A DNA stretch of 64,000 nt from Tenrec ecaudatus (GCF_050624435.1 NW_027459195.1:172001-236000), one strand, 5' to 3'; shown: positions 45,492-57,480, counted from the stretch's first letter. Made by a program: numbers and translations. Notes: generated from the sequence alone by a model not told the origin.

Positions 45492-47240
45492 ACTAACCTA
45501 GTAACTGAGGCTGCCAAGGTCCTGGGAGAACCCTGTCAGGCAGACTGGGGAGAGAGAGTGACCACAAAGAAATCAAGCCCTACCCTGGAGAGTCCTTTTG
45601 CTGATTGCTCCCCTACAGAGGAGCCTGTTCAGGGAACCCCAGCCTACCCCCCACTTGATAATGACAGTGGATGCTCATTGGCCCTCAGGCAGCCGTTTCC
45701 AGCCTTCATGCCCAGTATCCTTGGCAGAACCTTCCAGAATGAAAGTGTCCAGAGAGAGAGAGCCTAGAGCAAACCTCAAATCCAGTACTGACCAGCAAGG
45801 GGTCAAGGAAAGAGGGTGCTAGTTGTGCCCCAGGAGGCCCCAGATTGGAAGTGAACTCTGAATGTCCATCTTCAAGAGCCAAAGAGACAGGGTTGGTGGT
45901 GGTCAAGAAGTCCTCTTCAATAGAGCTAGACGATAGAGACACTTTCAAAACCAGTGTGCTGGCAAAATCTCAAACCAATGATGTGGACCCGGGGGTGCTT
46001 CGAGGCTCTAGGATGTAGTAAAAGTTTCCTGCTACCTGGAAAGTGTGCTCCAGTTCCTGAAAAGCCAAGCCTTACAGCACGAGTGTGCAGTGAGATTAAG
46101 CTCCAGGTGGAGGTAGAGGCAGAGGATGGTTCTCCATGCTGTCCTGTTGACGGGCTCCTTCAGGACTGCACCACTGATGTGCTCACTGCCACCAATGTTT
46201 TGCCTTCTCAGGTGGTCCATTGCCGCCCCCAGCATTTGTTCACTGGGGATAAGCCAATATGTCAAGGGCCAAGTGGCTTCGTGGTGGCTAGAGCAAGTTA
46301 CATGGGGCAGCAGAAGCTCAAAAGCCCCAACCTTCAGGACCCCTCGACAAGGAGAAGGAAGGATGCTGTTCCCACTGACAAGAGGGAGACTCATAAATGG
46401 CCCAATCCAGAAGAGCATGGAAAAGGATTAGCGGGAAGAGGCATCTCCCAAGTCTGTGGGTTAAGCCAGCCTGTGCAAGACAAGGCATTGGCTGAGTGCC
46501 TTGAGATCAAGTCCTCACAGCTCCCACCAGAGAAGGGACAGCTTCCTGCTGAGGGCCACAGCAAAAAATGGAGGAAGCACTTTGTCCAGTGGATTTGCTC
46601 CAGCAAAAAATCTACAGGACATGGTGATCCTTTGCAAAAAGGAAAGCCCGTATTACCCTGTGGTCACAGCCTTGGGCCCCTTCAAAGACAACCAGTGTCT
46701 CCTAACAAGGTCACGGAGGCTCAGGTGCTCACGACAGATGTTGGCCAAGTCCTAGAGGGGACACCAGGCTGTCATCAGGAGTATCTTGCGTCAACGTTAT
46801 GTCCACGAAAAGAAGCGCAGGCCTCAGTTAATGGATGTTCCTCCAGCTGCAGGGCTCCTTTCTTTGTAGAACACAGGAGAGTGGCAAGTGTGAGACCCTG
46901 CCTCCACCAGGCGATACCTGACTGCCAGAGCCTTCCCACCACGAGCACCTGTATCAGGGATGTATTCACAAATTTCTGTCCGTTCAGGGGATTCAATATC
47001 AGAAGCCACACTCAGGCATTGCCCCCCAGGGTGTTTGTGTGCCCAGTCAGCTTGCAGCAGCAGAGGCGGAGGAGGTGGGCTTACTCCAGTTACCCTTACC
47101 ACTGCCCACGTCACTGTCTTCGAGAATATGTCTTATCTGGCAAATTAGAAGACGCTTCTTCTGCTCTGATTAGTAGGAAAGTATCCATGCCAGCCACTTT
47201 AGCCTGTTCTGCACAGGCTAATGGCTTCTCTCAGCCATGA
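45492..47240 (+). pseudogene. SPATA31: SPATA31-like C-terminal region, disrupted
   Basis: After the TGA the same frame stays open for 91 codons, with AAKVLGEPCQADWGERVTTK resembling the family. It reaches TAG at 45,765 in a GA-repeat. Family-like reading then lies in another frame to TAG at 46,016, and from 45,954 it is open again in the first frame to 47,240. The last part has HFVQWICSSKKS and YPYHCPRHCL, which match the FQWIFSKKKS and CPRHCL blocks at the end of human members. So one nonsense change and at least two frameshifts separate it from the intact part. Confidence 0.82.
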
Positions 47241-47278
47241 TATTCATTGTTCCATAATAGAGATTTTCCCCCTCCTAC

Positions 47279-47284
47279 ATTAAA
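47279..47284 (+). promoter_or_regulatory. Candidate polyadenylation signal ATTAAA
   Basis: ATTAAA 39 bases after the last stop of the SPATA31-like region, on the same strand, with T/G-rich sequence (gtgtgacttctgtgctg) just downstream. Confidence 0.5.
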
Positions 47285-47328
47285 GTGTGACTTCTGTGCT
47301 GCATGGCGGGATCTAGAGGGGGTGTCAT

Positions 47329-47662
47329 GTGTGTTAGTCTGTGTAGACTAGAGAAACAAAATTCATACACTCATATTTTATGAGTTTTATATAAAGGTTA
47401 AGTGAACATTGAAAAGCATCCCAACCCAGTTCAATCTAAGACCACCAGTCCAATAGTATCCCATGTGTCTGACACCAATCTACAAAGTCCTCCTCACAAT
47501 CCAAAAACACACGGGGAGACAATGACTGCAGGAGGAAATTGTAGTCCGTGCGCTGGCAGGTTCTCCATGAGGCTGCTGCAGAAACCAGGGCTGCAACAGG
47601 GTAGGTCCATGCGGCTTCTCCTCAGGGATCTCCCAGGAAATGAGTCTTTCCAGCTGCTTTAG
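47329..47662. repeat. Dispersed repeat R1, third copy
   Basis: Starts tgttagtctgtgtagactagagaaac and follows the order of 38,073-38,400 (tttatataaaggttaagtg, cccaacccagttcaatc, ctgacaccaatctacaaag). The right half is diverged. Confidence 0.65.
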
Positions 47663-48879
47663 GGACCTAACAAATGCATATCCACCCTGGTGGCACTATC
47701 AGAGAGCAAGAGACCAGAAAGGCTAGGCTCACAGAGCCATTGATCTCCCTGCCCTTCAATTAACCCCACATGAGTTCATTGACGAGGTTGGCATAATATA
47801 CCTTTAACTATGTTAGATACTGCGTCTCCTTCTCTGAGTGCTAGCTCTGACTTCTCAAAGGGCAGGGCTCTGGAGGAGGTTTTCAGCAGTGTTTCCCACC
47901 CACTTCCATCCCAAGTTCTTCATTTTGCACCTCTTATGATTTATGGTAACACCCCTACTGTGAAAACCTCAGAAGGTCCCAACACAGTGAAGAATGTTCC
48001 CTGGTGCCATTACTTTGTCTTCAACGTTATGTGGCTGCAGTTGATAGGTTTTGAGAGGCGCAATCCAGCCAAGAAATTCCATCGAGGGTCCAGAAGAGGT
48101 TTAGACCAAAGTAGCGTCTCATGGTACCAAGCAGGCATGAGACATGTGGCGGCCTGTCTAAGTCCCACATGTGCATTTGATGAAGGCTGCCAAGTTTGGC
48201 ATGGAGGTTCCGCCTCAATACACCTGTCACAAAATGCGAAATGACATATTTTGCTACCTTTGCCTCTCTCCCAGCCTAGGGTAACCTCCAGGATGGAAGT
48301 CCCAGGTCTGACACATGTGGGTGGGAACTGCTAGGGAGGCTGCCAGCGGGGGACTCTGCTCACCCACTGCACCAAGGGAAAATCCGGTTCACAGCTCACA
48401 TGCCTTCCTCTGTATATAAACCCGGAGAAGGAGCAACAGCTTAGGCTGAGTGGTACAGGATGAGCGTCTGTGTAATAACCACTAATGGTTAGGCACCATG
48501 GACACAGGGTAGGGAAGGATACAGTGAAGAAGAATATGAAGCGTTGGACATAGCAAAGGGGGCCAAAGAGCATGAGGATCCCCAGAAATGACGCAAGACA
48601 CAAGCGGAGCTAACACAGGCTTACAAAGGGGAATCGGCCAGGTGCTTCACCCCAGCTTTAGCTAGCTGCCCCCACAGCAGAACTTTATCTCCTACAGAGA
48701 GCACTGGGTTGGATAGCAAAGGCACAGCTTTCAAGCAGGGAAGGTTACTTTCTCAATACTATCTTTAGTGGGGCGACAAACTGTTATTTTACTTGATTTC
48801 CATCTCCTGACTGGGGGAAGGATGAGTTGATAGCCAGGGTGGGGTAGAGTGGGGATGAGTCAATAACAGGGTGCCAGGA
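47663..48879. other. No recognised gene
   Basis: A 144-codon plus-strand frame (47,810-48,244) and a 90-codon minus-strand frame (48,331-48,603) have no family match. A TATA-like tgtatataaaccc at 48,412 has no supported gene after it. Confidence 0.4.
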
Positions 48880-49067
48880 CTCAGGAAACATGACCCCAGG
48901 CTTTTGGGCTTCACACATGCATACACACACGCGTCCGCGCTCTAGGAATGTTCTCACGAAACATGACCCCAGGCTGGTGGTCTTCACATGCACACACACG
49001 CGTGCGCACACACACACATACATGCTCTAGGAATGTTCTCAGCAAACATGACCCCAGGCTGGGGGTC

Positions 49068-49113
<46 letters not shown>

Positions 49114-49300
49114 CACACACACACGCTCTAGGAATGTTCTCAGGAAACATGATCCCAGGCTGGTGGTTTTCACACACACACTCACGCGCACACTCTAGGA
49201 ATGTTCTCAGGAAACATGACCCCAGGCTGGTGATCTTCACACACACGCACACACACACACACACACACACGCGTGCACGTGCTCTAGGAATGTTCTCCGG
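48880..49300 (+). repeat. Minisatellite of ~70-100 bp units with CA-repeat cores
   Basis: Five clear units share gctctaggaatgttctc, aacatgaccccaggctgg and tcttcacacac, followed by a CA run of variable length, from 48,939 to 49,300. A partial unit precedes at 48,880. Unit length varies mainly through the CA run (longest at 49,071-49,124). Cysteine/valine-rich open frames on the minus strand here are translations of the CA runs. Confidence 0.93.
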
Positions 49301-50084
49301 AGAGAGTGGCTTCTAAGGACTGAGTGCTGCAAAGAAAGTCACAACTGGGAGCAGCCTTCCCTTCCCCTAGAGACTCCTGGGAAATCAGGATGTGCACGGA
49401 GATTAGACATCACCTGTCTTGATAAGGGAAACCAGTTCAATAGTGGTCAGTGTTTCCTCTGTGCTTCTAACACAGGGTTTTATTTCCTGGGCACCAGATT
49501 ATAGAAGAAGGCAGGAGGGCCCCCCAAAATATGATTAGTTGATCCGCTAGAGTAAATTCTCATGTGCTTAAAAGAACACCCCTGGTGGGCCAGGGTTTAC
49601 TGTTTACTGAACTAAACAGTAAAGGATGGCGAGGAAGACATCCACTGAGCCTTGACCTCCATGCCTCAGTCAGGACACCAAGTGTGTGTGTGGGGTGGGT
49701 GGGGACTGACACCAGTGGTGGAGGAGGGAAGTGGACATAGGCCCCAGAGACTGCTGGTACAGCAGCATGATGTTGTTTCTGGAGTCCTGATTGTGCCAAG
49801 GCAGCCTCTGGAGTGACTTTGGCAGTAAAAAATCAGATTCTGGATCTGCAGAGCCTGGATCTGGGGCCTCTTGGGTAGCAGGTAGCTTGGGTGTGTTCCT
49901 AGAGAGAGTGAAGAGCTGGACACCGGACTCCCCGCTGCTGAACCCTACCGTTCGTGCTAGGTAAGTGCACGGAGATGGAGAGAAGACCCTGAAAGAACAG
50001 CAAGGGGTGCATGGACCAAGCCCCTTCCCTTTCCCCTGCCACCAGGTCCTCTTATATGGTGCTGTGAGGTCAAACAAAGGGAAG
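49301..50084. other. No recognised gene
   Basis: Minus-strand frames at 49,560-50,089 overlap in several phases and lack domains. Confidence 0.45.
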
Positions 50085-50330
50085 CCCACTCAGACCTGCA
50101 GAGACCTCAGCGAAACAACTGCCCCCCGCCCCCCACAATTCAGCAGACATCTCACAAGGACACTCACACATACCCGAGAGAGAAACCTCACACACATACT
50201 TCCTTGGAGACTTCCAGAGAGACTCAGAGGCCTCGCACAGAGACTTCATATGAAGTTCTCAGCATCCTTTATGGAGACTTCTCAGAGACCCCACAGGGAC
50301 CTCACACAAAGCCCTCCCACATAGCTCACT
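50085..50330 (+). repeat. Degenerate short-period repeat (agagacctcac type)
   Basis: Words such as gagacctcag, gagaaacctcacac, gagacttcc, gagactcag and agaccccacagggacctcac recur every 12-20 bases, suggesting an old, decayed minisatellite. Confidence 0.5.
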
Positions 50331-51344
50331 GCCAGCACGGGAGAATTAGCAGCCGCTGTCCACCCCTGAGCTCCTGGAAACTTTCACACATTGTCTGCAG
50401 TGCCCCCCATGCTTGTGCATCTTTGTCCTCATAGCCTTGCTTGGGAACAACAGAATCACAAACTGCACGTAGTTGTGTGCAAATTTTTTCCACTGAAACG
50501 TTTTCACTAGCCTGAACTCTGAAGTGTAGTTTACAATTGAAATACAAGTAAAACTGCCAACACCAAATGAGAGTGTGATTTTAGATGGTGTGCAGTCAAA
50601 TGTCGTACGCCACACTTTTACTTTTGCTTCGGACAAATTCTCTAATTGGTGGGGAAGTGACTGACTACTTTGGAAGCAACAGAACAGTCCATCAAATGGG
50701 CTTCAGGACTCAAATATATAAATAGACATCTGATCTGAACTCAAACTCATTCCCCAAGGGGCTCATGAACCTAATTTTTTTGGAAGAGTGAAGGAACCCA
50801 CATGAAAATAACAAAATGTACATCACATTGTGTCTGTCTGGCTTAATTTCTCAATGAAACAGCTGTCATATCTGAAGATATTCAGGGCAACATTCCTTTT
50901 ATAGCTCTGTCGACATAATTAATATGATTTTTCTGTGAAATGTAATATTTCTAAGTTATGCAAAGTCCTAATGTTTATCTACCACAACAAACTGATAATA
51001 TTTCGAAGGATGAAGAAATAGATCAAGAAATAATAATTAATGAAATACACATTTTCAGGTAGTACCATTTACAATAGCCAAGCGTAAATGAAAATATCTA
51101 TATCTATACTTGAATAAAAAAACAACAGATTTATATGAGGAAAACTACAGAAATTACAAGAAATCAAGTGTGACCTCAGCAAATGGGATAATATCCCATG
51201 CTCCTTGACCAGACGACTCAATGTAGTACAGTTATCAGTTCTACTCAAGGCACTAGACAAGTTTAATTCACTCCTGATAAAATTACCCTCATCTTTCTTC
51301 AAAGAATTGCAAAACCACTGATTACTAACTTCATATGGTAAGGG
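50331..51344. other. No recognised gene or repeat
   Basis: About 1 kb of A/T-rich non-coding sequence. The part at 51,050-51,340 might be a worn antisense L1 ORF2 segment (ttgcaaaaccactgattac-like), not secure. Confidence 0.35.
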
Positions 51345-51440
51345 CATAGGTCAGGGGTTGAACCTACAAACTTCTCCTTGGTAGAAAGATAAAACTGTTC
51401 TCATAAAAGACTTGTAGGCTGGCTTTGAGTTGGAATTTTG
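51345..51440 (+). mobile_element. AfroSINE fragment, continuous with the T/G array
   Basis: Contains gaacctacaaacttctccttgg, in part, agaaagataaaactgttctc and ggctttgagttggaattttgg. It parallels the SINE at 24,935-25,085 and runs without a break into the array. Confidence 0.75.
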
Positions 51441-52440
51441 GGGTCATTTAGGATTTTTTTGTGGCATGTGATTTTTAGGGCTTTAAGGTCATTTGGGGTC
51501 ATTTAATTTTTTTGCGCATTAGGGTGGTTTGGGCTTTAAGGGTGTTTTATAAGGTTTAAGGGAGTTTTTAAGGGATTTACGGGTGATTTTTTGGAGTGTA
51601 TAGGTATTTTTTAGCAGGTAGGGGTGTTTTTAGTGATCTTACAGGGTTTCTTAGAGATTTTAGGGTATTTTAAAATATTTTATGTGTTTTTCCCCAGCAT
51701 TTTATGTTTTGTTGGGGCTTTCATGTTGTCTTCAGGGCATTTATGTGGTTTTGGAAGTTCATGGTTTGGGAATCTTCTAGGGATATGATTTGGAAGTTCC
51801 ACATGTTTTGGGAGGCATTTAGTGTGTTATTTGTGGCTTCAGAGTGTTATTTGAATTTTAGGGAATATTATGGCTTTTCAGACATTTTAAGGCTTTTAGG
51901 GTGATTTTAGTGTTTAAGGGTGTTTATTAGGCTTATATGTGTTTTTATGGCTTTTAGTGTTTTGTTAAAATTTTAGGGTGCTTCTTAAGGCATTAGAGTG
52001 TTTGCGGGGATTAGGTTTTGGTTTTCAGGGCTTTAGGGTTTTGTTGGATTATTTTTTGCTTTCATGGTGAATTCATGTCTATTAGGCTGTTGGACTTTTA
52101 CAGGGTTTTATAGTGCTTCGGGTTGCTTTGTAGGGATGTTCTTGGGGTTTTAAAAGACTTTTAGCGTGTTTTTAGGGCTTCACGTGTTCTTTATTTTGCG
52201 TTTTAAGGCATTTGCATAATATTAGGGCATTTATTATGTTTTCGGGACGTAAGGAGTTTTTTTTAAGACTTATGGCGCATTAGGGTGTTTTAGAAAGCCT
52301 TTTACCATGTATTTAATGGTCTTAAGATGTTTTAGAGGGTCTTTAGGGGTGGTCTTAGCATTTTAGAAATATTTTAGACGTTTTAGGGTTTTTAAGGCAT
52401 TTATAGTGTTTTTACGACTTTTAAGGTGTTTTTAGAACAC
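51441..52440 (+). repeat. Degenerate ttttaggg-type T/G array, copy 2 (longer)
   Basis: About 1 kb of T/G-biased sequence built from words such as gtgtttttaggg and ggcttttaggg. The first ~420 bases are collinear with 25,086-25,510. The remaining ~580 bases extend the same pattern. It ends at an L1 3' UTR. The minus strand is correspondingly A/C-rich, and no open frame is significant. Confidence 0.85.
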
Positions 52441-52446
52441 GCCTGA

Positions 52447-54640
52447 CAGGTACACACTATTTCAATCAGGCTCTGGTTAGTGCCTCTCAATCAATTGGTG
52501 ACATGGGAGTCTGGATAATGGATTACCTTTACTCTGCAGATGAGAAAACTCACTCAAAAAGACACAGGTGTTGACCCACAGGCACACAACTGGTTAACAA
52601 CAAAGACATATTCACAACCAGTGTTGGGAGCCAGAGCCCTAAGCCCCACATACCTGTCCCCAGCCAAACAGTCAATCTATCCTGAAACATCAAATGATCT
52701 GAGCAGATCCTCCCACCCAACTCACCTTCCCATGCCAAATATTTTATTTCAGAAGGTGGCAGTGAATCTGCAGCTCTGAGAGAGGGACATATCTGATCGG
52801 AGCACATGGAGCAGATGAAGGGGGAGGAGGGGAATGTGGAGCACATCCTGGCACACCAGGACTTGAGGATGATGTTCCCACTCAGAGAATCCAGTCCACA
52901 TAGAAGACCACATGGCCAGCCCCACGATGAGACAAGACACCCCTCAAAGACCCATAGCCTTAGAGGGGACAACACTGAAGACACAGTGTGGGAAATGCGC
53001 CCGAACTAATGCTGCCACACCGAGGCATAACACTAAGGGGGTACAGCAGAAGAGCAAGAAAACGAAGCATCAAGGTACCCAGGGAATGCCAAAGGATGAC
53101 TTTGAGGCCAGTACTTGGTACACCAACAGACTGGACTGGAAAACACTCTTAAAGGCCAACAAACCGACCTTGAACTAACGATGAGCCACTTCTTTCTTGT
53201 TGAGTTGTTTTCATTCATTGTCATTGGATTTTGGTTGTTTTGTTGCTTTTAGTGCTTGGTTTTGCTCTGTCTTGTTTTGTGTATGTTATTACATCTACAG
53301 GTCTGTCTAAATAAGATAGGCTGGACGAACAATCTGGAGGAGAGAAAACAGGACCAACACTTCTGGGGAGACATGGGAGAGAGGGAGGTGTGGGGAAAGG
53401 TAGTGGTGTTAAGAAACCCAGAGAAAAGGGAAGAACAGGTGATGCAAATCGGTGGTGAGGGGGATGTAGGAGGCCTGGTAGGGAGTGATCAAGGGAAATG
53501 GAACCAATGGAACCAAGAGGAATTACTGAATTACTGAAGCACAAATGAAAAGTGAGCATGGCAGTGGGCCCAAGAGGCAAATCAAAGGGAATAGAAAAGC
53601 AAGCTAGGAAGCAAGGGTCAATTATAGAGGTTTAAAAAAAGGCATGTACATATTTAAATATATGAGCATGGGGAAATAGATCTATGTCCCTATATTTATA
53701 GGTTTTGTATTAAGGTAGCAGATGGACATTGGGCCACTGCTCAAGGACTCCCTCGTTGCAAAAATACTGTTCTATTAAATTGGCATTCTATGATGCTCAC
53801 CTTCCCTACACGATCACTGAACACAAAGCAGGTACATAAGCAAATGTGGTGAAGAAAGCTAATGGTGCCCAGCTATCAAATATATAGCATGTGAGGTCTT
53901 AAAGGCTTAAAGGAAAACAAGCGCCCATCTAGCTCAGAAGAAACAAAGCCCACATGGAAGAAGCACACCAGCTTGTGTGATCATGAGGTTTTGAAAAGAT
54001 TTGGTAGCAGGCATCATCAGAACAAAAAAAATCTTATCATTGCGAATGAGCGGGGAGTGCTGGGTACAGACACAAAGCCCATTTACAGTCCTCTGGACAT
54101 CCCTAACAGAAGGGTGTCAGGGAGGAGATAAACCAAGACAGGTACCAGATAATAACGATGAAACACAGCTTTCCCCTAGTTCCTACATGTTTCCTATCTC
54201 CCACTATCATGATCCCAATTCTAATTTACAAATCAGGCTAGACTAGAGAATGTACACTTGGACAGATAGGAACAGGAAACATGGGGAATCCAGGGTGGAT
54301 GAGCCCTTGAGGACCAGTGTTATGAGTGCAGACTCGGGAAGGGTGGAGGGAGGGTAGGTTGGAAAACGGAAACCGTATACAGGGATCTACATTTAACCTC
54401 AACAGAAAAGTGGGTGAAGGAACATCAGACAGTGCAAGATATGAGAAAATAATTAGTAAATTATCAAGGGTAGCTCGAATGGAGGGGGAAAAATGAGGAG
54501 CTGAGGCCAGGGGCTTGGGTGGGGTGGAGAGTGGATATTTTGAGAATAATGAGGGCAATGAATGTACAAATGTGCTTTACACAACCGATGTATATATGCA
54601 TTGTGGTTAGTGTTGCATGAACAATTTAAAAAAAGGTCTG
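52447..54640 (+). mobile_element. LINE-1 3' UTR, sense, with poly-A end
   Basis: Starts at cacactatttcaatcaggc and runs in the family order through gataggctggacgaac, gtggtgaagaaagctaatgg, aacaaagcccacatgg and gaaaacggaaaccg to a short A-rich tail at about 54,630. It is the most complete sense copy in the window (2.2 kb) and has no ORF2. Confidence 0.87.
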
Positions 54641-55329
54641 GACAGAGGGCACATGCAAGGATGATCTCAGGCTGGATTAGATCAGCAAAATCACCTCCTG
54701 GAGTTGCCTCACCCTGTGTCTATTCCTGAGTCAGGCATGAAGCTTAGGGCCCATAGTCCCAGGAGCTGGACAGGGAGGGAGGCGGGGTTCTGAGGTCATT
54801 CCATAGGGGCAATGGCCCTCCTGTCCTGCCGGGCCCACCCTCCTTTGTAATCCTGCTGGCTGGAGCACGGCTTTCATGGAGTCCACACCATGGGAGCTCT
54901 ACTACTCATGGGGGATTGGCAGGAAGCCTCTGCTTATGCGCACACACCACCACCTAGCTGGAGGATCTCTGTGAACAAAGCCTGAGGCAGACAACAAGCC
55001 CACTAATTGATGCTGTAAGAGATACAATCAGCATCCAGAAACCTGCAACTGGGAGTAAGAGGCAGCATACTTGGCCCCAGCCACTCCCACTGCCATCTTC
55101 AAGGAGTGACATTCTAAAGCAGAGGGTTTTCAAAAGGCACTGCCAGGACTGTGGAATGAGCAGCTCATTTGTGGACATGGATACTGTGTGATCCAGAAGT
55201 ATTACCTCTTCCTTTCCATTCAGGTGAGACAAAAAAAAAGTTCCAAATAGAAAGCCATGCATCTAAACAGTATCCAATAGCCACTCATGTGCAGTGCTGC
55301 TGCCTCCAAAGAGCTTTCCTAGGTTTTTC
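54641..55329. other. No recognised gene
   Basis: A 102-codon minus-strand frame at 54,954-55,262 shows no family resemblance. Nothing else was recognised. Confidence 0.45.
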
Positions 55330-55649
55330 TCTCTGTGGACAGATATACCTTGGTCCTTGGCTCTGCATGAGAAAGAATTCACGCCAAAGCCAGGTTTGTG
55401 ATCCAATTGTGTTTTAGGAGAGATAGGGAGGCATGGTAGGCAACCCTGGTGGACCCCAGTGGCTGAATTGAATTTACTTGGCCTAGGTGGGTCAATGTGG
55501 GTGCAGCACCCACCCAGGTGTACCTGGCCTTCCTGACTGGAAACCTGGACCTCTGAGCACGCTCGGTGTGCCACTCTTTCCTGGGTGGCTAGCTTGGCTC
55601 TCTGAGCATGTATCATGGACAACCTAGTCCCTATGCTAGCTACCTAAAA
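55330..55649 (-). mobile_element. LTR, same family as 3,599
   Basis: Minus-strand LTR: cagatataccttggtccttggc, in part, then tgcatgagaaagaattcac, tggctgaattgaatttac and ctatgctagctacctaaaa at its start. The U5 end is worn. It lies on the 3' side of minus-strand retroviral-looking sequence and may be its 3' LTR. Confidence 0.7.
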
Positions 55650-57480
55650 TTTACACCCTGAAGAGATATGGACCCAAATCTTTGGGGTACAAGGCGACGA
55701 CATCTTTAGGTCCTTCCTGCTGGCAAAAGGGTGAAGTGGGGCTTTGGGTCCATACCCTTTCTACTCTGCTGGGAGGGGTTGTCCATTCAGGTCTAGGATG
55801 GATAAGGTTGAGGTGGTCCAGGAGATGGTGGTCCTAGAGGTGGCACACTTGGTTCAGAGGGCTTGGTAACTTGAGAACTTCTGGAAAAACAAACAAACGG
55901 ACAAAAGGGTGAACAGTTTAACTGAGGCAAGGCTAGGCTTGTGAGGTGGCAGTGCCCTTGAAATTAGGTGAGTGTCACAGGAAACAAAAAAAATCTTAGG
56001 ATTATCAGGCATGTGTGTTTGTTCGTTCTAAGTATAGGCACGGGAGTAAAAGCATCCACAATTTCCCCTATGAGGGTACAGGGTTTGGGAACTACTGGGT
56101 GCACTGAGATCACTGTTTCATTTATGATCCTAATGTTTGGACCCACTGCTAAGAACCATGCTTCTATTTAATCCTATTATCCCTCAATTATTAACTTTGG
56201 TCAAACAAATTTTGTTTTCATTAATTACTTTCATAGTTATCTATCTATCTATCTATACACACACATTTAATTGAATGGAATGAAAAGGTCATGCGTTATA
56301 GCGTTAAATTGTAATATTGGAATACTACAGCGGGAGTCAACAGGGATCAAAAGAAAGTAAGTGTCTGAGTCATTTTTAATTTTCTTGGCTTCAAATTGAA
56401 TAAAAGACTTGTAAATTACCCAGAGACCAAATTCCCATGGTGCCTCCTACAACGGGTAGAATGTTCAGGGATGTTTCAGGGCTGGGAGATTAGTAACCCC
56501 TAAGTCCAGGATCCCTTAGGGCAGGGGTCCTCAAACTGTTTACACAGGGGGCCAGTTCACTGTCCCTCAGACCGTTGGAGCACCAGACTATAGTTAAAAA
56601 AAACCAAACTATGAACAAATTCCTATGCACATTGCACGAATCGGCTACTAAGTAGGACATGCAGAGGCAGCAAAAACACCCTGAGGGTGGGATAAATGTC
56701 GTCAGGCCACATGTGCCCCACGGGCCACAGTTTGAGGATGCCTGCCTTAGGGGTTCCTGGGTGCACTGGGGATGAAGGTCTCTACTGCTCCTCAAAAGGA
56801 GAAATGCTGTAACTTCTGGCATTTCGGCCCACTTTCCAATCACTTTACAAAACTGTTCCAGGTGAATCAGGGTTAGAAGGGAAAGTGTACCATTCTCTGG
56901 CCACCATTCTCCTTTCTCAAATAAAGTTGCATAGTGTATCAGCTTTTGTTTGTCTAGCCTCTGTGTCAACTCTATCCCAATTGGACAGGATTCATGCAAG
57001 GGGGCAATTCCTGAGTATGAAGCTGCTAAGTCCCATCTAGAAAGCACAAAAGAAGGCTATGTAGAGCTTGCTGCCTCAAGGTCAATAAACCCCACTTGAG
57101 AGCGAGCCCTTTATTGCCCTGAATCTGTTGCCTCAGGAAGATGCCCCAGCAAGAAGTAAGGGATCAAAGACAACTCACTGAGGTCGACTTTAAGTCCAAC
57201 CATTATTCTAGACAAGCTAGGAGAACCACTGCTTGGAATGGCCCCACGGCCCTCCAAGATGCCTGCTGGCGGGAGCAGACTCTCAAATCTCTGAAGGGAA
57301 GGGGCATCTGGAAGCTCAGGGAACCTTAAGGGAATTGGAATTTCTGTCTGGAACATCGTGGCAGTGGAACTGTGTAGTAAGAGCTTTCCCCAAAAGTGCC
57401 TTAAGCAGCAACACTGAAAGCCTAAAGGTAACAGTTACACAGGAAGGGTTCCATATGCCATTGGCCTAAGCCTGGGCCAC
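55650..57480 (-). pseudogene. Minus-strand ERV internal remains (tentative)
   Basis: On the minus strand, 56,760-57,047 encodes a segment in which CPxG..., then EKGEWWPENGTLSLLTLIHL and VTAFLLLRS occur in the order and spacing seen in betaretrovirus-like Gag matrix domains. The call rests on that pattern alone. Leftward, 56,118-56,513 is repeated at 61,855-62,283, where it has an open minus-strand frame (GIWTPGNLQAF, IDSSCTSPLFPF) of unknown identity. Stops and an inserted hAT break the region. It is inactive. Confidence 0.35.
56522..56744 (+). mobile_element. Short hAT element, copy A (223 bp)
   Basis: Ends caggggtcctcaaac and gtttgaggatgcctg. Perfect 8-bp target duplication ccttaggg at 56,514-56,521 and 56,745-56,752. 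Non-coding. Confidence 0.9.

Noticed and set aside
48331..48603. Minus-strand 90-codon hydrophobic open frame as a small membrane protein
   Set aside because: No family resemblance, no splice or promoter context, and it lies in unremarkable sequence.
48784..49270. Minus-strand open frames rich in cysteine and valine
   Set aside because: They are translations of CA-repeat runs in a minisatellite.
51441..52440. Interstitial telomere (TTAGGG)n
   Set aside because: The hexamers are scattered among other T/G words and never form a tandem run.
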